Assembly: GCA_964563545.1 (NCBI GenBank)
Contig: CAZLXB010000002.1
Location: forward strand, 110,035-174,034
DNA: 64,000 nucleotides
Source of the DNA: Casp-actino8 sp964563545
GTDB taxonomy: Bacteria; Actinomycetota; Acidimicrobiia; Acidimicrobiales; Ilumatobacteraceae
Reading direction: 5' to 3'
A program made the position numbers and the translations under genes. The notes beneath the pieces are model-generated. The model did not search any database and was not told the DNA's origin. It worked only from the letters and a program-made list of their open reading frames with translations. Shown here piece after piece: positions 25,467 through 34,127 of the stretch. The first letter of the stretch is position 1. Every line of letters starts with the position of its first letter.

Positions 25467-25772
25467 TCAGGCCCCTTTGCCGCCCAGCGGACTCACGAAG
25501 CTCAGTTCGGGACGGCCGCCGAGGAAGGGGGCGATCGAGGGTCCGAGCGCCTTGAAGGCGTCCGAGCCCATGTGTTCGTTCAACGCCTCTTGGCTCTCGT
25601 ACATCTCGTACATGAACAAGGCGTTCTCATCGGAGGGATCCGAATGAAGGATGTAGTAGATCGTTCCCTTTTCGGCCTTGGCGGTCTCGAGTGCCGTTCC
25701 CAGCGCCTTGGCGAGATCGTCACGCTTGCCCGGCGCCGCCGGAATCTTGGCCCACACTGCAACTTTTGCCAT
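25467..25772 (-). CDS. ABM-domain quinol-monooxygenase-like protein
   Basis: 101 residues, ferredoxin-like antibiotic-biosynthesis-monooxygenase fold, probably dimeric. MAKVAVWAKIPAAPGKRDDL and ALFMYEMYESQEALNEHM with a late conserved His match the YgiN/LsrG group. The substrate is unknown. The ATG has AAGGA before it, and a TACGGT hexamer further up predicts a short leader. It heads the trpC transcript, though no direct link to tryptophan is evident. Confidence 0.8.
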   Translation of the reverse strand: MAKVAVWAKIPAAPGKRDDLAKALGTALETAKAEKGTIYYILHSDPSDENALFMYEMYESQEALNEHMGSDAFKALGPSIAPFLGGRPELSFVSPLGGKGA

Positions 25773-25825
25773 TTTCAGTTCCTTTCTCGGATGACGAGCC
25801 CACCGTAGACGGCGACTCGGTCGCC

Positions 25826-27136
25826 TCAGAACCCGAGGCGTTGGCGCAGGACGCTTTCGAGATCGGCGATAGCGACCCGATCCTGAGCGGTCGTGTCACG
25901 GTCGCGGATCGTGACCGCACCATCCTCGAGCGAGTCGAAGTCGACCGTGATGCACAGCGGAGTACCGATCTCGTCCTGGCGCCGGTAACGCTTACCGATC
26001 GACTGGGTGTCGTCGTAGTCGACCATGTATCGATCGGAGAGATTGGCGTACACCTCGCGCGCGAGTGGTGTCAGGTTGTCCTTCTTGCTGAGCGGAAGGA
26101 CCGCGATCTTGTAAGGAGCGAGACGCGGGTGAAGACGCAGGACGGTCCGGGACTCGCCGTCGACTTCGTCCTCGTGATAGGCGGCGAGCAGGAACGCGGC
26201 CATGGCCCGGTTGACACCGGCTGCCGGCTCGATCACGAAGGGCACGTAGCGCTCGTTCGTCGACTGGTCGAAGTAGTCCAACTTCTGACCCGAATGCGAA
26301 GCGTGCTGCGAAAGATCGAAGTTGGTGCGCTGCGCGATGCCCTCGAGCTCACCCCAGCCCCACGGATACTGGAACTCCACATCGGCCGTGCCCGCCGAGT
26401 AGTGGCTCAATTCGTCGGCTTCGTGCGCGCGAAGTCGGAGCATTTCGGCCGGGATGCCGAGATCGACGTACCACTGGAGTCGCGTGGAGCACCAGTACTC
26501 GTACCAACGCGGACCTTCAGCCGGTGGCACGAAGAACTCGAGTTCCATCTGCTCGAATTCGCGAGTACGGAAGATGAAGTTGCCCGGAGTGATCTCGTTA
26601 CGGAAACTCTTACCGACCTGGGCGATACCGAACGGCGGCTTCTTGCGACTCGTCTGCAGCACATTCGAGAAATTCACGAACATTCCCTGCGCCGTCTCGG
26701 GCCTCAGATAGACCTCGGCGCCCGACCCTTCGACCGGCCCGGCGTAGGTCTTGAACATCAGATTGAAGGCGCGCGCATCGGTCAGGGATCCCTTGGCCTT
26801 GCAGTTTGGGCACACGTTGCGGTCTTCCAGATGATCCTCTCGGAACCGCTGCTTGCACTCCTTGCAGTCGACCAACGGATCACTGAAGTTCGCCAAGTGA
26901 CCACTTGCCTCGAACACCTGCGGAGGTCCGAGGATGGCGGCGTCGATCAGCACCACGTCGTCCCGCTTCTGGACCATCTCCCGCACCCAGGACTCCCGGA
27001 CGTTGCGGAGCATGAGCGAGCCCAACGGGCCGTAGTCATAGCTAGAGCGGAAACCTCCGTAGATCTCGGCCGAGGGATACACGAAGCCACGGCGCTTGCA
27101 CAGGTTGACGATCTGCTCGAGGTCGGAGGCGGGCAT
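25826..27136 (-). CDS. glyS: glycyl-tRNA synthetase (dimeric alpha2 type)
   Basis: Charges tRNA-Gly. 436 residues, class II. Features: GFVYPSAEIYGG at the N-terminus, zinc-ribbon cysteines CKEC...CPNC (about 90-113), RPETAQGMFVNF, motif 2 region GKSFRNEITPGNFIFRTREF and motif 3 EPAAGVNRAM. The C-terminal anticodon-binding domain is complete. It is the single-chain form used by actinobacteria rather than the alpha2beta2 type. The ATG at 27136 is eight bases after TAGCCT; a TTG at 27145 would fall inside that hexamer. Confidence 0.96.
   Translation of the reverse strand: MPASDLEQIVNLCKRRGFVYPSAEIYGGFRSSYDYGPLGSLMLRNVRESWVREMVQKRDDVVLIDAAILGPPQVFEASGHLANFSDPLVDCKECKQRFREDHLEDRNVCPNCKAKGSLTDARAFNLMFKTYAGPVEGSGAEVYLRPETAQGMFVNFSNVLQTSRKKPPFGIAQVGKSFRNEITPGNFIFRTREFEQMELEFFVPPAEGPRWYEYWCSTRLQWYVDLGIPAEMLRLRAHEADELSHYSAGTADVEFQYPWGWGELEGIAQRTNFDLSQHASHSGQKLDYFDQSTNERYVPFVIEPAAGVNRAMAAFLLAAYHEDEVDGESRTVLRLHPRLAPYKIAVLPLSKKDNLTPLAREVYANLSDRYMVDYDDTQSIGKRYRRQDEIGTPLCITVDFDSLEDGAVTIRDRDTTAQDRVAIADLESVLRQRLGF
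27045..27050 (-). other. no independent signal claimed here
   Basis: This short stretch is simply part of the glycyl-tRNA synthetase coding region; nothing separate is seen in it. Confidence 0.05.
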
Positions 27137-27144
27137 GGCGGTCA

Positions 27145-27150
27145 AGGCTA
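27145..27150 (-). promoter_or_regulatory. -10 hexamer of glyS
   Basis: TAGCCT on the minus strand, eight bases before the ATG at 27136. Confidence 0.45.
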
Positions 27151-27178
27151 CGGCACGGAGCCGTGGGCGACTCCGGAA

Positions 27179-27946
27179 TCAGGTTCCGTCGTGACGCTCG
27201 AAGATCGCCACCGATCGGAGTCGACGTTCGACGTGCATCTCGAAGGCTCTCGTCGCGAGCGCGGCGACCTCGTTCACGACCGGCACGTCGAGGCGCTGCT
27301 CGCCCGGGGTGTGATGCTCGTCGAGAACCTCACCCAGTCGTCCACCGAAGATTCCTCGCATCACCTCGAGTGCCGACGCCGTCACCGTCACGCCGGTTCG
27401 ACAGTTGCGACACTGGGTACCCCCTCGTTCGAGGTCGATCGATGCCAAAGGATGTTCGGAGGAATCTGGCTCTCCACATGAGATGCAGCGATCGAGTTCC
27501 GGCTGAAGGCCTTCGGCGGCCAGGAGCCGCCAGAGGAACGCCGGCACGACCATCGGCGACGGACGCTCGACGAGCGTCTTGCGACCTCCCACCAACATTC
27601 GGAAGATGTGGGGAACCGGTTCCCGGTCGGGAACGAGTTGGTCGACGGCTTCGACGATGGCGCTCGCCTCGGTCATCACGTCGAGATCACCGAACAACGA
27701 CGACGCCGCATCGATGGTCTCGACCTGACTGACGACGTCCAGCGAGGAACCGCGGTGTAGTTGGACGTTCACGTAGGCGAAGGGCTCGAGTCGACCTCCG
27801 AACTTGGAACGAGTCTTACGAATCCCCTTGGCCACCGCGCGAACCTTGCCCGAGTTCTCGGTGAGCAAGACGATGATCCGGTCGGACTCCCCCAACTTGT
27901 ACGAACGAAGAACGATGGCGTTCTCGCGGTAAAGACGGGAAGCCAC
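27179..27946 (-). CDS. recO: DNA repair protein RecO
   Basis: Mediator that loads RecA at gaps with RecR. 255 residues. An N-terminal OB fold (RENAIVLRSYKLGESDRIIV), then a helical part with a C4 zinc site CISC...CRNC (about 160-187). It follows the cis-prenyltransferase-like gene by 29 bases on the same strand, matching the common actinobacterial neighbourhood of recO and uppS. Confidence 0.94.
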   Translation of the reverse strand: MASRLYRENAIVLRSYKLGESDRIIVLLTENSGKVRAVAKGIRKTRSKFGGRLEPFAYVNVQLHRGSSLDVVSQVETIDAASSLFGDLDVMTEASAIVEAVDQLVPDREPVPHIFRMLVGGRKTLVERPSPMVVPAFLWRLLAAEGLQPELDRCISCGEPDSSEHPLASIDLERGGTQCRNCRTGVTVTASALEVMRGIFGGRLGEVLDEHHTPGEQRLDVPVVNEVAALATRAFEMHVERRLRSVAIFERHDGT

Positions 27947-27975
27947 GGCGAGTCAATTCGCAATCTGCGAGATCG

Positions 27976-28554
27976 TCACAGCGCCGGACTCTCCTCGACC
28001 CCGCCGAACCGGCGTTGACGAACGCGGAACTCGGCCATGGCTCGGCCGACGACCTCACCATCGAGTCCCCTCCAGTCGACGGCGAGGTAGACGAGCTCGG
28101 CATAGGCCAATTCCCAGACGAGGGTGGAGGGCAGGCGACCGTCCGAATCACACACGATGACCAGGTCGGGTTCGCCGACGTCTCCGCGAACGGCCCGACC
28201 GAGGGACTCTTCGGTGACTCGCCGACCCACCGGCCAATTCCGCAACGCTTCGACGATCGTGCGCCGTCCATCCTCACGACTCTCGGCCCGCATGATCACT
28301 CCGTCGATCGAAGCGCTCGTCTCGAATCGCCAATCCGCCTCACCGTGTAAGGGCACCAGAGTGACGGCGGCCAAGCCTTCCGACTTCGCGGCCTTCGCGA
28401 GATCGATCAGTCGTTCGGTCCAGGCGGCATCATCGAGCGACCTCCACTGGGTCGGGGAGCCACTGGCGATCACGACGTGTCGCGACGGCGACGAAATCGG
28501 TTCTCGCATCCGCTTTTCCCGCCGACGACTCCACACACCACCATTGTGACTCAT
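27976..28554 (-). CDS. cis-prenyltransferase-fold protein without catalytic motifs (NgBR-like subunit)
   Basis: 192 residues. The C-terminal half aligns with undecaprenyl diphosphate synthase: DLVIVCDSDGRLPSTLVWEL sits where IRTSGE...SNFLLWQ is expected, followed by AYAELVYLAVDW and an intact RRFGG (181-185), the RxG motif. The N-terminal catalytic segment MDGNGRWA is gone (VVIASGSPTQW), so no activity alone is predicted. It lies head to head with the active-looking homolog at 28589, which lacks AYAE and RxG. I infer a heteromeric enzyme like DHDDS/NgBR. In-frame starts at 28536 and 28509 are possible. Confidence 0.7.
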   Translation of the reverse strand: MSHNGGVWSRRREKRMREPISSPSRHVVIASGSPTQWRSLDDAAWTERLIDLAKAAKSEGLAAVTLVPLHGEADWRFETSASIDGVIMRAESREDGRRTIVEALRNWPVGRRVTEESLGRAVRGDVGEPDLVIVCDSDGRLPSTLVWELAYAELVYLAVDWRGLDGEVVGRAMAEFRVRQRRFGGVEESPAL

Positions 28555-28576
28555 CAGCTCGCTCGGAACCCTCCGC

Positions 28577-28582
28577 TACCCT
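28577..28582 (+). promoter_or_regulatory. -10 hexamer of uppS
   Basis: TACCCT, six bases before the GTG at 28589, in the 34-base gap between the two prenyltransferase-type genes. Confidence 0.55.
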
Positions 28583-28588
28583 CGAAGC

Positions 28589-29269
28589 GTGCACATCGCC
28601 TGCATCATGGACGGCAACGGACGTTGGGCGACCCGCCGCCACCTCCCCCGAACGGCGGGACACACCGCCGGCGAAGAGAACCTGGCCGAGATCGTGCGGG
28701 CCTGCGTCCGCCGCGACGTCGATTGGCTCACCGTCTTTGGCTTCTCCACCGAGAACTGGGTTCGTCCACGGGGCGAGATCCGTCACATTCTCGGGCTCCA
28801 TCGCAAACTCTTCGGTCGCGTGGAAGAACTCAACGAACTCGATGTTCGGATCCAATGGATCGGACGCCCCTTCTCCGACCCCGAAGCCCGCACCCCTCGC
28901 TACGTTCAGCGCGCGATCGAACGCGCCATCGCTGACACCAGGAACAACACCGGCATGACACTGACGGTCGCCTTCGACTACGGAAGTCGCGCCGAAATCG
29001 TCGACGCGGCACGACGCGTGATCGATTCGGGGGAACTGATCGACGAGACGTCCCTCACCCGACACATGTATCTGCCCGACCTGCCGCCGGTCGACGTCCT
29101 GATCCGGACGTCGGGCGAGCAACGCGTTTCGAACTTCCTCCTTTGGCAGACACAGGGCGCTCCGTTTCATTTCACCGAGAAGACGTGGCCCGAACTCGAT
29201 GAGACCGAGATCGATCGCGCGATCGCTCTCACCGGCTCCGATCCCGGCTTCTCCCCGACCGATCGCTGA
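28589..29269 (+). CDS. uppS: isoprenyl (cis-prenyl) transferase, catalytic subunit
   Basis: Adds isopentenyl units in cis to make the long-chain carrier lipid for cell-wall synthesis. 226 residues, shorter than usual. Catalytic D8 in IMDGNGRWA, GHTAGEEN, FGFSTENW and VLIRTSGEQRVSNFLLWQ are intact. After LLWQ the family's AYAE is replaced by TQGAPF, and the C-terminal R-x-G-G motif, which in homodimers completes the neighbouring active site, is absent. Those two elements survive in the divergent partner at 27976. The GTG has TACCCT six bases upstream. Confidence 0.9.
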   Translation: MHIACIMDGNGRWATRRHLPRTAGHTAGEENLAEIVRACVRRDVDWLTVFGFSTENWVRPRGEIRHILGLHRKLFGRVEELNELDVRIQWIGRPFSDPEARTPRYVQRAIERAIADTRNNTGMTLTVAFDYGSRAEIVDAARRVIDSGELIDETSLTRHMYLPDLPPVDVLIRTSGEQRVSNFLLWQTQGAPFHFTEKTWPELDETEIDRAIALTGSDPGFSPTDR

Positions 29270-29275
29270 TCCGCC

Positions 29276-31186
29276 GTGACGTCCGAGAAGGGTCTGTCGA
29301 CCCGCGATGCACTCGACATCGCCACCGCGGCTTTGTCCGATGCCGAGGACCGTCCGGGTCAGCGAACCATGGCCGAGGCCGTGGCCTCGGCCATCGACTC
29401 CCATCGTCACCTGATCGTGCAAGCCGGCACCGGCACCGGTAAGACGCTCGGTTATCTCGTCCCGGTCGTGATGAGTGGACGAAAGGCGATCGTCGCCACC
29501 GCCACGATCGCCCTACAGGATCAGATCGCGTCCAAGGACCTCCCGCTTCTAGCCGAGCATCTCGCACCGGCACTCGGGATCGAATTCGAGTGGGCCGTTC
29601 TGAAGGGACGTAACAACTACGTCTGTCGTCAGAAGGTGGATGAGGCACTCTCCAACCGCGACGGCCAAATGGAGCTCGAGATCGACGACAAGTCGAATCG
29701 TCGTCTTCGGTCGCAGATCGAGAAGATCGATCGCTGGTCGCGTCAGGCAACGACCGGAGATCTCGCCGAATACCCGGGCGCGATCAGTGAGCCGGTCCGC
29801 CGGGCGGTCACCATCACGTCGGATGAATGCCCCGGAGCTGCTCGCTGTCCGGTCGGGAGCCAATGTTTCGCCGAGCGGGCTCGGTACTCGGCCTCCTCGG
29901 CCGATGTCGTCGTGGTGAACACGCACCTGTATGGGATCGACGTGGCCGCCGAGGGTGGAGTTCTCCCGGATCACGAACTGGTCGTGATCGACGAAGTCCA
30001 CAACCTGGAGGGGATCATCTCCGAGAGTTCCGGGGTGGCGTTCTCAGCCGGTCGTTTCACGAACACCGCCCACACCATCCGTCGGATCATCTCTGATTCC
30101 CGCCCGGCCGACCGTCTGATCGCTCTGGGCGAGGCATTACAGGACGTCATCTCTCCGGATCTCGGCCGACGCGTACCCTCACCGCTCGGCGCCGGGCTGC
30201 GCGACGTCCTCACCGACGCCCGCCTCGTGTGCGGTGATGCGCTCGACGGAATCCGCTCCGTCGACACCAGCGATGACGACGCGAATCAGCGAAAGCTCCG
30301 CGCCATCCAAAGTGTCGGCCGACTGGCCGACACCATCGATCAGGCACTCGGGGCCGACCGTCATCACGTGCCCTTCGTGTCGGGAACGCCGTCGTCACCC
30401 GTTCTCGAGATCGCTCCACTCGAAGTCGGCTCGATCCTCTCCACCGGGATCTGGGGCAAACGGACCGCCATCCTCACCAGTGCGACCGTGCCGACCAATC
30501 TTCCGGATCGCATCGGACTCGCCGAGGATTCGTACGACGCGATCGATGTCGGAAGCCCCTTCGACTATCAATCCAACGCTCTCCTCTATTGCACCAAGAA
30601 CTTCCCCAATCCGAACTCACCGGAATTCTCCAAGGAGGTCCACGACGAACTGTTCCGCCTGATCACGGCCGCTGGTGGACGCACACTCGCGTTGTTCACC
30701 AGCTTCAAGGCCCTCGATGCCGCCGTCGACGCCTTACGCCCCATCCTTCCGATGAAGGTTCTCTCGCAACGCGACGACGCTCAGAAGAGCCGCCTCGTCG
30801 ACGAGTTCGCCGCCGACGAAGAATCGTGCCTGTTCGCCACCGCTGGTTTCTTCCAGGGCATCGATATCCCGGGTCGAACCCTGTCGTTGGTGACCATCGA
30901 CAAGATTCCGTTTCCGCGGCCCGACGATCCGCTTCTCAGTGCCCGACGGGATCTACTGGGCGATGCAGCATTCCGACAGATCGACCTCCCACGGGCGGCC
31001 ACACTTCTCGCCCAAGCGACTGGGCGGCTCATTCGCACCGCCACCGACCGGGGCGTGGTCGCGATCTTCGATCCCCGACTCGCAACGGCGGGTTACCGAC
31101 ATCTGATCCTCGGTGCCATGCCCCCGATGCGCCGAACGGTCTCCCGTCAGGAAGTCACCGACTTCTTGTCGTCACTCGTCGATTGA
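29276..31186 (+). CDS. DinG-family ATP-dependent DNA helicase
   Basis: Iron-sulfur superfamily 2 helicase (XPD/DinG group), 636 residues. Walker A AGTGTGKTLG (about 46-55), DEVH box VVIDEVHNLE, and four cysteines for a 4Fe-4S cluster: NYVC, then DEC, ARC and SQC in the insert before the DEVH box. Motif VI is QATGRLIRT. It acts on R-loops or damaged forks in related proteins. The GTG is six bases after the uppS stop, so the two share a transcript. The 3' end is four bases from the convergent regulator. Confidence 0.93.
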   Translation: MTSEKGLSTRDALDIATAALSDAEDRPGQRTMAEAVASAIDSHRHLIVQAGTGTGKTLGYLVPVVMSGRKAIVATATIALQDQIASKDLPLLAEHLAPALGIEFEWAVLKGRNNYVCRQKVDEALSNRDGQMELEIDDKSNRRLRSQIEKIDRWSRQATTGDLAEYPGAISEPVRRAVTITSDECPGAARCPVGSQCFAERARYSASSADVVVVNTHLYGIDVAAEGGVLPDHELVVIDEVHNLEGIISESSGVAFSAGRFTNTAHTIRRIISDSRPADRLIALGEALQDVISPDLGRRVPSPLGAGLRDVLTDARLVCGDALDGIRSVDTSDDDANQRKLRAIQSVGRLADTIDQALGADRHHVPFVSGTPSSPVLEIAPLEVGSILSTGIWGKRTAILTSATVPTNLPDRIGLAEDSYDAIDVGSPFDYQSNALLYCTKNFPNPNSPEFSKEVHDELFRLITAAGGRTLALFTSFKALDAAVDALRPILPMKVLSQRDDAQKSRLVDEFAADEESCLFATAGFFQGIDIPGRTLSLVTIDKIPFPRPDDPLLSARRDLLGDAAFRQIDLPRAATLLAQATGRLIRTATDRGVVAIFDPRLATAGYRHLILGAMPPMRRTVSRQEVTDFLSSLVD

Positions 31187-31190
31187 TCGA

Positions 31191-31898
31191 TCAGGAAGGC
31201 ATCAGGCGGTAGCCGATGCCGCGTACGGTCACGATGAGGCGTGGCTCCTCGGCTTGATCCTCGATCTTCACGCGTAGTCGGCGGACATGGGCATCGACCA
31301 AACGACTGTCGCCGAGGTAGTCGTATCCCCAGACCCGCTCGAGTAGCTGGTCTCGGGACAGAACCATGTTCGGATGATCGGCGAACTCGCACAGAAGGTT
31401 GAACTCCGTCTTGGTGAGTGACAACTCACGCCCGGCCTTCAGAACGATTCCTTGTTCGCGACGAAGTTCCACGTCTCCGAACGTCTCGCTCGAACCGGAA
31501 CCGGCCGTCTCGCTCTGCAACTGCACCCGCCGAAGGTGCGCCCGCACCCGTGCCGCGAGCTCCTTTGGAACGACCGGCTTGGTCACATAATCGTCGGCTC
31601 CGGCTTCGAGCCCGGCCACCATGTCGTTGGTGTCGGTCTGAGCCGTCACCATGATGATCGGCACGATCGACATCGCACGCAGCGCCCGACACACGTCGAA
31701 GCCCGACATGTCGGGGAGTCGCAGATCGAGCAGGACGAGATCGGGTTCCTTGGCGTGAAACGCGGCGAGACCGGTGCGTCCATCGGGAGCCTCCCGCACC
31801 TCGTAACCCTCATCCTCGAGGGCCAGGCGAAGCGCCAAGCGGATCTGGTCGTCGTCTTCCACGAAGAGCAGCGAATTCACCGACGCATTCTGCCCCAC
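31191..31898 (-). CDS. OmpR/PhoB-type response regulator (MtrA-like)
   Basis: 235 residues. Receiver with D58 in LVLLDLRLPDMSG, MVTAQT and VTKP; winged-helix output (about 138-233) with LSLTKTEFNLLCEFADHP and VDAHVRRLRVKIE. Resemblance and the neighbouring kinase and GerMN lipoprotein suggest an MtrA role (growth and division control). Unlike MtrA it is not in an operon with the kinase but divergent from it. Start GTG 31898; GTG 31880 is possible. Confidence 0.88.
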   Translation of the reverse strand: MGQNASVNSLLFVEDDDQIRLALRLALEDEGYEVREAPDGRTGLAAFHAKEPDLVLLDLRLPDMSGFDVCRALRAMSIVPIIMVTAQTDTNDMVAGLEAGADDYVTKPVVPKELAARVRAHLRRVQLQSETAGSGSSETFGDVELRREQGIVLKAGRELSLTKTEFNLLCEFADHPNMVLSRDQLLERVWGYDYLGDSRLVDAHVRRLRVKIEDQAEEPRLIVTVRGIGYRLMPS

Positions 31899-32109
31899 CC
31901 CCGAACGACCGGGATTTTGTTACACAAAACGCACAATTCCCGCACGGTCCTTTCACAGAGGCTCGGGAAACTGGCCTCGTTCACGCTGGACCGACGGGGG
32001 CCGTCCTCCCCCTGGTCCTCGCCGGCCAGCGGAATGGACGAACGGTTCCGCCGCCCGACTCGCCGGGTTTCCCGAGTCGGGCGGCGTCACGTTCGGGCAG
32101 GATGGGCGC
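31899..32109. promoter_or_regulatory. divergent control region of the regulator/kinase pair
   Basis: 211 bases between opposite starts. Next to the regulator is an AT-richer stretch (TTTTGTTACACAAAAC, 31916-31931) with a small TTTTG/CAAAA symmetry. Next to the kinase is the 14-pair inverted repeat. No leaderless hexamer is found for either gene. Confidence 0.4.
32049..32086. repeat. 14-pair perfect inverted repeat before the kinase
   Basis: CGCCGCCCGACTCG (32049-32062) and its exact complement CGAGTCGGGCGGCG (32073-32086) around a ten-base loop. It ends 23 bases before the kinase ATG. There is no T-run on either side, so an RNA leader structure or operator is more likely than a terminator. 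Confidence 0.65.
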
Positions 32110-33489
32110 ATGGAAAGGTCGATCCGGCGAGTCCGCCTGCGAACCCGGGTGACCCTTCTCTTCGTCCTCGTCGGTCTCGCCACGTCCGTGATGCTGTCGA
32201 CCGTCAGCTTCCTCGTCGCTCGCAACTACCTCCTCGATCGCCGGGACGACGTCGTGGAGCGGCAAGCGTTCAACAACGCTGAATACGTGCGGGCGCGCCT
32301 CATGAGCCGGCGGTCGGAGGCTTTCGAGCTCATCAACGGCTCTCGTACCGAACAGGGGGGTTTCGCGGTTCTCCATCTGGGCGAGGAGAACCTCTACTAC
32401 TCGCAGGACCTCCGCTTCACCCAGAACGCCTTCCCCGTCGAGTTGCGCGAGGACGTTCTCGCCGGCACCACCGCTTATCAGCGTTTTTCTTTGGGCGACG
32501 ACACCTACATCGGCATCGGTATCGCCATTCCGGCCGCCGACGCCCACTATTTCGAAGCCTTTCCGGTCGACGACGAACAGCGCGCCATCACCATCATCGG
32601 TAGTGCGCTCGTCGCCGGCACGATCGTCATCGGTCTGATCGCCGGTCTGGTCGGTTGGGGTGTGAGTCGTCGTCTCATGCGCCCCTTGACCCGTGTCGCC
32701 GAGGCGGCCGGGGAGATCGCCGAAGGCGGACTCGACACCCGGCTCGAGTCCGAAGAGGACCCCGATCTCGCGATCCTCGTCTCGTCGTTCAACGAGATGG
32801 CCGACGCCGTTCAAGCGCGTATCGAACGAGAGGCGCGTTTCGCGTCCGATGTCTCGCACGAGCTGCGAAGCCCCATCACGGCACTCGCGGCCGCGGTGGA
32901 GGTCCTCGACGCTCGTCGGGCCGATCTTTCCGAACGGACGCAGCAGGCACTCGACGTCGTCGTGTCTCAAGTCAGGCGCTTCGACCAGATGGTGCTCGAC
33001 CTTCTCGAATTGTCCCGCCTCGATGTGGGTGTCGCCGACATCCACCGGGAGGAAGTCGATCTCGTCTCTTTCATCACTCGCATCGCCCGGCGCTACGGCA
33101 ACGACGACTTGGCCGTTCTTCTCGCCCCCGATTGCGACGGGGTCGCCAACGTCGACAAGCGAAGACTGGAGCGCATCATCGCCAACCTGCTCGACAACGC
33201 CCGCCTCCACGGCGGAGGGGCGACTTCGGTCGTCCTCGAGAACGGCCCGCGAAGTGGAATCAGAATCGCGGTCGAGGATGCCGGTCCAGGAGTGGCTCCC
33301 AGTGAGCGAGCGCGCATCTTCGAACGATTCGCTCGCGGATCGGCGGGAAGAACCCGTGTCGGTGGCACCGGACTCGGCCTCGCGCTCGTTGCCGAACACG
33401 CCCGCGCGCACGGCGGACAGGTCTGGGTGGAGGACGTCGCGAGTGGAGGGGCACGTTTCGTGGTCGAGATTCCGGGAGTGAGTCGATGA
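32110..33489 (+). CDS. sensor histidine kinase (MtrB-like)
   Basis: 459 residues, membrane protein. TM1 about 13-37, an extracytoplasmic sensor of about 120 residues, TM2 about 160-184, HAMP (about 185-238), phospho-acceptor H250 in ASDVSHELRSPI, then ATPase boxes NLLDNARLHGGG, DAGPGV and GGTGLGLALV. AGGA lies eight bases before the ATG. The stop overlaps the GerMN lipoprotein start (ATGA), a coupling also typical of mtrB-lpqB. Confidence 0.93.
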   Translation: MERSIRRVRLRTRVTLLFVLVGLATSVMLSTVSFLVARNYLLDRRDDVVERQAFNNAEYVRARLMSRRSEAFELINGSRTEQGGFAVLHLGEENLYYSQDLRFTQNAFPVELREDVLAGTTAYQRFSLGDDTYIGIGIAIPAADAHYFEAFPVDDEQRAITIIGSALVAGTIVIGLIAGLVGWGVSRRLMRPLTRVAEAAGEIAEGGLDTRLESEEDPDLAILVSSFNEMADAVQARIEREARFASDVSHELRSPITALAAAVEVLDARRADLSERTQQALDVVVSQVRRFDQMVLDLLELSRLDVGVADIHREEVDLVSFITRIARRYGNDDLAVLLAPDCDGVANVDKRRLERIIANLLDNARLHGGGATSVVLENGPRSGIRIAVEDAGPGVAPSERARIFERFARGSAGRTRVGGTGLGLALVAEHARAHGGQVWVEDVASGGARFVVEIPGVSR

Positions 33490-34127
33490 AGAGCGCCCGT
33501 CTCCTGCCGATGGCCGTCGTCGTTCTCGGGCTCTGTGCCTGCGGAGTTCCTGGTAGCTCCTCGAGTCGACCGATCGATCCGGCCGGAATTCCACCGGCTC
33601 TGAACGCCACGACCACGACCGTCGATCCGATGTCAGCCACCACGAGCACCGTCGCGCCATCCGATCAGTCCACGTCGCCGTCGACGACCGTCCCCGTCGA
33701 ATCGGTCGCTCTCTTCTACGTCGCCGGCAACCAAGTCGTCGCCATTCCGCGACTGCTGCTCAGCCCAGCCGCACCACCGCAGGTGCTCGTTGCACTCGGC
33801 GAGGGTCTTCCCACCGGCGACATCGCGGCCGGGCTGCGAACCGCCATCCCCGAAGGTTTGGAGGCCTCGGTCTCGGTCGAACGTGGCATCGCGACCGTCG
33901 ACCTTCCGCCCACGTTCACCCTCGAAGTGCAGGGACCGGATCAGCGTTTGGCCATCGCCCAGATCGTCCTGACCCTCACGCGACGAGCCGGAATCGGCCA
34001 GGTGGTCTTCACCAGCGACCGGACACCGCTCGCCGTGCCACGGGGCCGTGGGGATCTCACCGCTCCCGGTGGCCTCGTCGCCTGCGACGACTACGACAAT
34101 CTCCTGCCGGTGGGCTATTCCTGCTGA
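33486..34127 (+). CDS. GerMN-domain lipoprotein (LpqB-like, short)
   Basis: 213 residues. Lipobox LCAC with acylated C19, a Thr/Ser-rich linker (about 38-70), then one GerMN domain (about 75-195) with VALFYVAGNQVVAIPR, a central SVERGIATVDLPPTF and LAIAQIVLTLT. It lacks the beta-propeller part of mycobacterial LpqB. By analogy it would modulate the kinase from outside the membrane. Confidence 0.82.
   Translation: MKSARLLPMAVVVLGLCACGVPGSSSSRPIDPAGIPPALNATTTTVDPMSATTSTVAPSDQSTSPSTTVPVESVALFYVAGNQVVAIPRLLLSPAAPPQVLVALGEGLPTGDIAAGLRTAIPEGLEASVSVERGIATVDLPPTFTLEVQGPDQRLAIAQIVLTLTRRAGIGQVVFTSDRTPLAVPRGRGDLTAPGGLVACDDYDNLLPVGYSC

Noticed and set aside
27045..27050. A short feature line inside the glycyl-tRNA synthetase gene in the feature list
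   Set aside because: It marks no signal; it is listed with near-zero confidence and should be ignored.
32110..33660. Open frame of more than 500 codons antisense to the kinase and lipoprotein
   Set aside because: High-GC codon bias produces long antisense frames; the + strand genes have clear domains and no homology is visible on the other strand.
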